From contig DAOUSV010000003.1 in the NCBI GenBank assembly GCA_030627065.1, positions 1 to 30,613 on the forward strand: a stretch of 30,613 nucleotides of DNA, in the 5' to 3' direction. The translations under genes were made by a program, and so were the position numbers. Within the stretch, counting starts at the first letter, position 1. Every line of letters starts with the position of its first letter. Shown in pieces: positions 25,058 through 30,613 of the stretch. Below the pieces are notes generated by a model that made no database searches, was not told the origin of the DNA, and saw only the letters and a list, made by a program, of their open reading frames with translations. This stretch comes from Piscirickettsiaceae bacterium (GTDB lineage: Bacteria > Pseudomonadota > Gammaproteobacteria > Nitrosococcales > Methylophagaceae).

Positions 25058-27409
25058 ATGGCCGCAAAGAAATCGATTAAGAAAAAGCCTCGTCGGCAAA
25101 CAGCTCGCAATAAAAAAGCAGTAAAACCGACATTTAAACGTAACTTAATATCTTTTTTATACAAAACTATTTTTGCTATTGTTACATTAGCAAGCTTAGG
25201 CGGCTTATACCTTGACACCTATATTAGAAATCAATTTGAAGGCAAACGCTGGGCATTACCTGCAAAAGTCTATGCTCGTCCTTTAGAGCTTTATTCAGGC
25301 TCACCCCTTTCTCTTGATGAATTAAAAATAGAGTTACGTGGTCTTGGCTATCAATTTGTAAAGAAAGTACGCTTACCCGGCCAGGTTGAATTTTCAGCAC
25401 GCAAAGCTATTATTTCTACTCGTGGTTTTAAGTTTGCAGATGGCGTTGAACAAGCACAACATTTAATACTTCAATTTTCTGATTCGACATTAAGTAGCAT
25501 TAGCGATTATCAAGGTAAGCTTCTGGCTCTTGTACGCTTAGAGCCTGTGTTAATTGGTGGAATTTATCCTCTTAATAATGAAGATCGCGATCTAATTCAG
25601 CTAAAAGAAACACCGCAAGGCTTAACAGATGCCTTAATTGCTATTGAAGATCGTGATTTCTACAATCACCTGGGCATTTCACTGAAAGGCATTAGCCGTG
25701 CCATGGTTGCGAATATTCGTGCCGGTCGCTTTGTCCAAGGCGGTAGTACGCTCACACAACAGTTGATTAAGAACTTCTATTTAACATCTGATCGAAGTCT
25801 TGCCCGCAAGTTGTTAGAAATACCAATGGCGCTGTTGTTGGAGTTACATTACAGCAAAGATGAAATCCTAGAAGCTTACCTCAATGAAGTCTATTTAGGA
25901 CAAGAAGGTGCTCGTGCTATTCATGGTTTCGGCTTGGCGGCGCAGTATTACTTTGCCCAACCGATCCAAGAACTAAAGTTGCATCAACTCGCCTTATTAG
26001 CTGGCATAGTTAAAGGTGCATCGTATTACAATCCACGTCGTCATCCTGAGCGGGCAAAAAAACGGCGAGATCTAGTACTAAGTGTATTGAAAGATCAAAA
26101 TTCAATCTCCGAGTCACAATACCAACAGGCGATAAATTCTAAGCTCGACGTTGTTAGACAAACAAGTTTATTAAAAGGTGCTTATCCAGCGTATTTAGAC
26201 TTGGTAAAACGCCAATTACAAAAGAATTATAATAATGACGATCTCAACTCTGAAGGGTTACGCATCTTCACCAGCCTAAACCCGATAGCCCAGAACAAGG
26301 CTGAAACATCCTTAATTTCTACAATCAATAAGCTAGAAAAATGGCATGGCAAAAAAGTAAAAGAGCTCCAAGGAAGCATGGTAGTTACCCACCCTCAGAC
26401 AGGTGAAATCATTGCACTTATTGGTGGTAAAAATACACGTTATCAAGGTTTCAATCGGGCGATAGATTTGCAGCGTCCGATTGGCTCTTTAATTAAGCCT
26501 GCAGTTTACTTAACGGCACTTGAGCAAGGTTATACTCTCAGTAATGAGCTTGATGATTCGCCCTACCATTTAGTGATGAAAGATGGCCAAGAATGGCAAC
26601 CTGATAACTTTGATCATCAATCACATGAGAATGTGCAGCTTCATAAGGCCTTGGCTAAGTCTTACAATATATCCACCGCACGGCTAGGCATGTCTCTAGG
26701 GCTTGATAAGGTGTTAGATACTTTACGCCGCTTAGGTGTTTCAAAACCACTTAAACCCTATCCGTCTTTATTATTAGGCGCTCAAAGCTTATCGCCTCTA
26801 ACCTTGGCTGGAATGTATCAAACAATCGCTGCAAATGGCTTTCAGATACCTTTACGTGCCATTAGATTGGTGACAGATAACAAAGGACAAGAGTTATCTC
26901 GCTATCCATTCCAACTTGAGCAAACTATCGAGCCAAAAGCTGTTCATTTATTGCAATATGCATTGCAAGAAGTTGCCCAGATAGGTACTGCACGCTCGAT
27001 TTATAAGCAACTACCATCACATATTAATATAGCCGGAAAAACAGGTACATCCAATGAGCAACGAGACAGTTGGTTTGCAGGTTTTACAGCCAACCGGCTG
27101 GCCGTTGTTTGGTTAGGACGAGATGATAATACACCATTGCCATTCACCGGTTCAGGCGGGGCTTTGCAGGCGTGGATATCGTATATGAAGTCTGAAACAT
27201 TAGAATCATTCGTTGCCGCCGTGCCAGAAGGTATTGAATATCACTGGATAGATCAACAAAGTGGCTTACTTTCAGCCCAATCATGTGACAATGTACAACA
27301 AATTCCTTTTGTGACGGGTACAGAGCCTACAAATACCACGGCTTGTGCATTCAGAAATACTAGCAACCCCGTCTCAAAATCTGCCGACTGGATTAAACAA
27401 TGGTTCTAA
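25058..27409 (+). CDS. mrcB: Bifunctional peptidoglycan synthase PBP1b (class A penicillin-binding protein)
   Basis: PBP1b polymerises lipid II and cross-links the glycan strands at the inner membrane. The 783 residues show a Lys/Arg-rich cytoplasmic tail, one membrane helix (about 30-50), a UB2H-like region (about 70-160), then a GT51 transglycosylase domain with catalytic Glu197 in IEDRDFYNHLG and GGSTLTQQLIKNFYL. The transpeptidase domain has Ser477-Leu-Ile-Lys480, Ser535-Tyr-Asn537 and Lys661-Thr-Gly663. The UB2H-like segment favours PBP1b over PBP1a. E. coli PBP1b is about 844 residues. No strong ribosome-binding site is visible. The TPR lipoprotein gene overlaps its 3' end. Confidence 0.94.
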   Translation: MAAKKSIKKKPRRQTARNKKAVKPTFKRNLISFLYKTIFAIVTLASLGGLYLDTYIRNQFEGKRWALPAKVYARPLELYSGSPLSLDELKIELRGLGYQFVKKVRLPGQVEFSARKAIISTRGFKFADGVEQAQHLILQFSDSTLSSISDYQGKLLALVRLEPVLIGGIYPLNNEDRDLIQLKETPQGLTDALIAIEDRDFYNHLGISLKGISRAMVANIRAGRFVQGGSTLTQQLIKNFYLTSDRSLARKLLEIPMALLLELHYSKDEILEAYLNEVYLGQEGARAIHGFGLAAQYYFAQPIQELKLHQLALLAGIVKGASYYNPRRHPERAKKRRDLVLSVLKDQNSISESQYQQAINSKLDVVRQTSLLKGAYPAYLDLVKRQLQKNYNNDDLNSEGLRIFTSLNPIAQNKAETSLISTINKLEKWHGKKVKELQGSMVVTHPQTGEIIALIGGKNTRYQGFNRAIDLQRPIGSLIKPAVYLTALEQGYTLSNELDDSPYHLVMKDGQEWQPDNFDHQSHENVQLHKALAKSYNISTARLGMSLGLDKVLDTLRRLGVSKPLKPYPSLLLGAQSLSPLTLAGMYQTIAANGFQIPLRAIRLVTDNKGQELSRYPFQLEQTIEPKAVHLLQYALQEVAQIGTARSIYKQLPSHINIAGKTGTSNEQRDSWFAGFTANRLAVVWLGRDDNTPLPFTGSGGALQAWISYMKSETLESFVAAVPEGIEYHWIDQQSGLLSAQSCDNVQQIPFVTGTEPTNTTACAFRNTSNPVSKSADWIKQWF

Positions 27410-27972
27410 CAAATATGACATACCGCTTTTTTGCACTTACATTACTACTTAGCGTATCAGCTTGCACATCATTGCCTCCAATACAGTCACAAATTCCAAC
27501 TGATGTTCGGTCTGAGCCTAAACAGCAAGTAAATACAAACTCCCCAGACGTAGTAGAGACTTTTGTAATTGAAGAGTCTGAACCAGTAATTGCTAAAAAA
27601 GAAGTTGTATCTATCGTGCCTCTTTCACCGACAACAATTGCAACTAAACAGCAAAATCCTGCTGTTATCGCATTGTTATCATCCGCTCAACAAGCCAATA
27701 GTAATGGCGATACTCGAGCTGCGCAATCTAGCCTGCAACGCGCTCAACGTATCGCACCGCAAGATCCAGATGTTTATTATGCCTTAGCAAATATTCATCG
27801 TGATTTAGAAGATTATCGTTTGGCTGAACAAGTGGCATTAAAAGGCGTTTCAATTATGCAGGGACAAGCTGTGCAATTAAAACGTTTTTGGTTATTGATT
27901 GCCGCTATACGACAAGATGCCGGCAATATAACAGGGGCAAAGAAAGCGACACAGTCTGCCGCTCACTACTAA
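27400..27972 (+). CDS. TPR-containing outer-membrane lipoprotein, probable PBP1b activator (LpoP-like)
   Basis: This encodes 190 residues. The hydrophobic N-terminus ends in a lipobox, FALTLLLSVSAC, so the mature protein should start at a lipidated Cys (residue 22 from the ATG at 27400, residue 17 from the in-frame ATG at 27415). A Pro/Thr/Val-rich linker spans about 25-85. The rest holds about two TPR units (ALLSSAQQANSNGDTRAAQ, PDVYYALANIHRDLEDYRLA). The gene overlaps mrcB by 10 bases or follows it by 5, depending on the start. In Pseudomonas aeruginosa a TPR lipoprotein beside the PBP1b gene, LpoP, activates PBP1b; the same order and domain plan suggest the same job here, though this is inferred. 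Confidence 0.8.
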   Translation: MVLTNMTYRFFALTLLLSVSACTSLPPIQSQIPTDVRSEPKQQVNTNSPDVVETFVIEESEPVIAKKEVVSIVPLSPTTIATKQQNPAVIALLSSAQQANSNGDTRAAQSSLQRAQRIAPQDPDVYYALANIHRDLEDYRLAEQVALKGVSIMQGQAVQLKRFWLLIAAIRQDAGNITGAKKATQSAAHY

Positions 27973-28778
27973 TCCCGAAGGCTCAATACATCCTGCATAT
28001 CAAATAAGCCTGATTGATGAGGTATTAACCAGCTTGATGCTCGCATAGCACCTAATGCAAAAGTCATTCTGCTTGAAGCTTTATGCGTGATCTCTACTCG
28101 CTCGCCTTCACCTGCAAACATTACTGTATGATCGCCGACAATATCACCGGCACGAACCGTGGCAAAACCAATAGTTTTACGATCACGTTCACCAGTGCGG
28201 CCTTCACGACCATAAACAGCACACTCTTTTAGATCACGACCTAAAGCATCAGCAACCACTTCACCCATACGCAATGCTGTACCAGATGGTGCATCTACTT
28301 TATGGCGGTGATGCGACTCCATGATTTCGATATCAACATCATCACCTAAAACACGGGCAGCAATATCTAATAATTTAAGTGTTAGATTCACACCCACGCT
28401 CATATTTGGCGCTAACACCATTGAAACTTGCTCTGCGGCTTGTTCAATTTCTGATTTTTGTTCGTCAGAAAAACCAGTTGTACCAATCACTAATCGGCAT
28501 TGGTTTTTAGTGCAATATGGCAATAAGGCAATCGTTACTTCTGGCAAAGTGAAATCAATAATGACATCTGAATTAGCTGTTGCCGCATCAATATCAGTTG
28601 TAATAGCAACGTCTAATTTACCCACGCCGGCTAATTCACCTGCATCGGCACCCACTAAGCTGGAATCAACGCGATCAATTGCAGAACTTAATTCTAAGCC
28701 TTCTGTTTGCTCAACAGCTTGAATTAAACACCGGCCCATACGTCCTGCGGCACCATTAATTGCTATACGTGTTGTCAT
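27969..28778 (-). CDS. dapB: 4-hydroxy-tetrahydrodipicolinate reductase
   Basis: DapB makes tetrahydrodipicolinate with NAD(P)H in the diaminopimelate/lysine pathway, supplying peptidoglycan and lysine. The 269 residues fit the family. The N-terminal dinucleotide-binding motif is RIAINGAAGRMGR; DFTLPE and GTTGFSDEQ are conserved; the catalytic and substrate site ESHHRHKVDAPSGTA spans residues 154-168 with the His and Lys expected. It is the last gene of dnaK-dnaJ-dapB, 12 bases after dnaJ, an order known in other gammaproteobacteria. Its stop codon overlaps the stop of the convergent TPR lipoprotein gene. Confidence 0.96.
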   Translation of the reverse strand: MTTRIAINGAAGRMGRCLIQAVEQTEGLELSSAIDRVDSSLVGADAGELAGVGKLDVAITTDIDAATANSDVIIDFTLPEVTIALLPYCTKNQCRLVIGTTGFSDEQKSEIEQAAEQVSMVLAPNMSVGVNLTLKLLDIAARVLGDDVDIEIMESHHRHKVDAPSGTALRMGEVVADALGRDLKECAVYGREGRTGERDRKTIGFATVRAGDIVGDHTVMFAGEGERVEITHKASSRMTFALGAMRASSWLIPHQSGLFDMQDVLSLRD

Positions 28779-28790
28779 ATCATTTCACCT

Positions 28791-29900
28791 TTAATCAAAG
28801 AACTTTTTAACTGCATCTAACCATGAACTGTGTTTTGGACTGTGTTTTGGACTGCCCTGCATGGTTGTAGCAAACTCTTGCAATATTTCTTTCTGTTTAC
28901 TTGATAGTTTTACGGGAGTTTCAATCACAACTCTGCACATTAAATCACCCACCGCACCGCCACGTACAGGTTTAACACCTTTGCCACGCATTCTAAACTG
29001 TTGGCCAGTTTGCGTGCCTTCAGGTATTTTCAAGCTCGCTTTGCCTGCTAAAGTCGGTACTTCTAGATCGCCACCTAAACTTGCAGTGACAAAACTAATC
29101 GGCATTTCACAGTATAAATGACTGCCATCTCGCGTAAAGACTTCATGGAGTTGCACTTGTACTTCAACATACAAATCACCTGATTCAGCTCCATTAGTAC
29201 CCGCTTCACCTTCACCTGAAAGACGAATACGGTCACCAGTATCAACACCAGGCGGCACTTTAACAGAAAGTGTTTTATGCTCTTCAATTTGTCCCTCACC
29301 ATGACAATCACGGCAAGGTTCTTTAATCATTTGGCCCGTACCATGACAGTGTGGACACGGCTGTTGTACTGCAAAGAAACCTTGTTGAATTCGTACCTGA
29401 CCATGTCCAGCACACGTGGTACAAGTAACAGGTTTTGTACCTTTTTTAGCACCACTGCCATCACATGTTTTACAGTTCTCGTGAACAGGAATACGAATTT
29501 CAACTGTCGTACCTGCAACAGCATCTTCCAGTGATAAATCTAAGTGATAACGTAAATCGGCACCGCGATAATTTTGTCGTCCACCGCCTGATGCACCAAA
29601 GATATCATTAAATACATCACCGAAAATATCACTAAAGCCACCAGCTCCACCACCGCGATGTCCACCAGCGGACTGATCAACACCAGCATGACCAAACTGG
29701 TCATAAGCGGCACGTTTTTGAGCGTCAGATAACATCTCATAGGCTTCTTTAGCTTCTTTGAAATGTGCCTCAGCATCGGCATTATCAGGATTACGATCAG
29801 GATGATACTTCATTGCCATACGGCGATAGGCTTTCTTTAATTCTGCAGCTGTCGCCGTGCGTGATACACCCAGTGTTTCATAATAATCTTGTTTAGCCAT
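28791..29900 (-). CDS. dnaJ: Chaperone protein DnaJ (Hsp40)
   Basis: DnaJ delivers unfolded proteins to DnaK and stimulates its ATPase. The 369 residues contain the J domain with HPD at 33-35 (MKYHPDRNPD), a Gly/Phe-rich linker (GGHRGGGAGGFSDIFGDVF), the zinc domain with four CxxCxGxG-type repeats (CKTCDGSG, CTTCAGHG, CPHCHGTG, CRDCHGEG), and the C-terminal substrate domains. The last residues include a short duplicated SPKHSPKHS, created by a 12-base tandem repeat in the DNA. It follows dnaK by 89 bases; a hairpin lies in that gap. No separate heat-shock promoter was recognised for dnaJ. Confidence 0.97.
   Translation of the reverse strand: MAKQDYYETLGVSRTATAAELKKAYRRMAMKYHPDRNPDNADAEAHFKEAKEAYEMLSDAQKRAAYDQFGHAGVDQSAGGHRGGGAGGFSDIFGDVFNDIFGASGGGRQNYRGADLRYHLDLSLEDAVAGTTVEIRIPVHENCKTCDGSGAKKGTKPVTCTTCAGHGQVRIQQGFFAVQQPCPHCHGTGQMIKEPCRDCHGEGQIEEHKTLSVKVPPGVDTGDRIRLSGEGEAGTNGAESGDLYVEVQVQLHEVFTRDGSHLYCEMPISFVTASLGGDLEVPTLAGKASLKIPEGTQTGQQFRMRGKGVKPVRGGAVGDLMCRVVIETPVKLSSKQKEILQEFATTMQGSPKHSPKHSSWLDAVKKFFD
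28827..28850 (-). repeat. 12-bp tandem duplication inside the dnaJ 3' end
   Basis: On the plus strand ACTGTGTTTTGG is repeated exactly at 28827-28838 and 28839-28850, and a further ACTG starts at 28851. It stays in frame and encodes the SPKHSPKHS tail of DnaJ between the substrate domain and the last helix. It may vary in copy number through replication slippage. Confidence 0.85.
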
Positions 29901-29930
29901 TGCTATGCTTACCTACATCCTTCAAATACA

Positions 29931-29964
29931 ACAAAACAGGCGGGGGTAAAACCCACGCCTGTTT
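29931..29964 (-). terminator. Hairpin terminator or attenuator between dnaK and dnaJ
   Basis: AAACAGGCG (29934-29942) pairs with CGCCTGTTT (29956-29964), and GGGT/ACCC extends the stem inside after one mismatch, closing a loop of three A. On the minus strand the stem runs into TTTTGTTGT. It lies after dnaK and before dnaJ, so it would make dnaJ and dapB transcripts less abundant than dnaK rather than separate them fully. Confidence 0.75.
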
Positions 29965-29972
29965 CAGTTTTT

Positions 29973-29994
29973 AATAATCTTAATTAAGATTATT
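29973..29994 (-). repeat. Perfect 22-bp palindrome across the dnaK stop codon
   Basis: The 11 bases AATAATCTTAA (29973-29983) are followed at once by their exact inverse complement (29984-29994), and the dnaK stop codon at 29990-29992 is inside. It can form an AT-only-tipped hairpin at the mRNA end. There is no T tract on the minus-strand side, so it is not a terminator by itself. Confidence 0.6.
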
Positions 29995-30613
29995 TTTTGT
30001 CGTCATCAACTTCTTCAAACTCAGCATCAACAACATCATCTGCTGCTTCAGCTGTTTCTTCGCCTTCTGGTGCTGAACCAGCTTCTGCATTTTCTGCATA
30101 GGCTTGTTCTGCTAATTTACCAGATGCTTCTGTTAGTGCTGTTGTTTTAGCTTCGATATCATCTTTATCGTCACCTTTGATAGCTTCTTCTAAAGCTTCA
30201 ACTGCTGCTTCAATTTTCACTTTTTCATCAGCATCTAACTTGTCACCCAAGTCAGTAATTGATTTCTTAGTTGAATGAATTAAGCCATCAGCGGTGTTAC
30301 GCACTGTCACTAATTCTTGGAACTTACGATCTTCATCAGCATGCGCTTCAGCATCTTGAACCATTTTTTCAACTTCTTCATCAGACAAGCCACTTGATGC
30401 TTTGATGATGATAGATTGCTCTTTACCTGTTACTTTATCTTTCGCAGATACATTCAAGATACCGTTAGCATCAATGTCAAATGTTACTTCGATTTGTGGT
30501 TGACCACGTGGTGCTGGTGGAATATCAGATAAGTCAAAACGACCTAACGATTTATTTCCTGCTGCCACTTCACGCTCACCTTGTAAAACATGAACCGTTA
30601 CTGCACCTTGGTT
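29990..30613 (-). CDS. dnaK: Chaperone protein DnaK (Hsp70), C-terminal part (5' end outside window)
   Basis: The frame is open to the right edge, so about 207 C-terminal residues are seen. The first visible residues NQGAVTVHVLQGERE and NKSLGRFDLSDIPPAPRG belong to the beta-sandwich substrate-binding domain, with VTFDIDANGILNVSAKDK characteristic of Hsp70. The helical lid follows (SGLSDEEVEKMVQDAEAHA), and the acidic tail ends EEVDDDKK as in bacterial DnaK. The ATPase domain and promoter lie outside the window. It is the first visible gene of dnaK-dnaJ-dapB. Confidence 0.98.
   Translation of the reverse strand, partial: NQGAVTVHVLQGEREVAAGNKSLGRFDLSDIPPAPRGQPQIEVTFDIDANGILNVSAKDKVTGKEQSIIIKASSGLSDEEVEKMVQDAEAHADEDRKFQELVTVRNTADGLIHSTKKSITDLGDKLDADEKVKIEAAVEALEEAIKGDDKDDIEAKTTALTEASGKLAEQAYAENAEAGSAPEGEETAEAADDVVDAEFEEVDDDKK

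Noticed and set aside
28321..28722. Plus-strand open frame of 133 codons inside dapB
   Set aside because: It is antisense to a fully recognised dapB, has a serine-rich low-complexity product and no ribosome-binding site.

Overview
The window looks like chromosomal core DNA of a gammaproteobacterium with moderately AT-rich DNA. The gene orders aroQ-accB-accC-prmA-dusB-fis-purH and dnaK-dnaJ-dapB, a class I adenylate cyclase relative, a TonB-dependent receptor and RecQ/PhoBR/DsbD sequences all point to that class. A Piscirickettsiaceae/Methylophaga-like origin is my guess from protein flavour only. I see no tRNA, rRNA, IS element, phage gene or CRISPR array, and no stretch over 300 bases without a gene.

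Region 1 (1-5183) holds the end of a TonB-dependent outer-membrane receptor, a strong terminator, and a leftward phosphate block, phoB-phoR-ppx plus a small exported protein of unknown function. A Pho-box-like site with a well-spaced -10 lies in front of phoB. Region 2 (5184-12115) holds a large sensor histidine kinase with two fused periplasmic binding-protein domains and no partner regulator, then recQ and pit on the minus strand. pit has a striking array of 11-bp spaced Pho half-sites upstream, with the same geometry as the phoB site. PhoBR, Pit and Ppx therefore form a plausible local phosphate/polyphosphate circuit.

Region 3 (12122-27972) is about 16 kb in which every gene points right: dsbD, aroQ, accB, accC, prmA, dusB, fis, purH, a CyaA-like protein, argC, a DUF6776-like membrane protein, a bactofilin, mrcB (PBP1b) and a TPR lipoprotein resembling the Pseudomonas PBP1b activator LpoP. 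Most spacings are short and several genes overlap by 4 bases. The last four genes look like a cell-wall and cell-shape module.

Region 4 (27969-30613) is the leftward chaperone group dnaK (3' part), dnaJ, dapB, whose last stop codon overlaps that of the TPR lipoprotein gene.

The most unusual item is the CyaA-like gene after purH. It aligns with class I adenylate cyclases over its length, but the nucleotidyltransferase signature GS...DxD is replaced without gaps by NN...QxE. It is probably a catalytically dead adenylate cyclase homologue, a possible regulator or sensor of unknown role, sitting where purD often lies in relatives.
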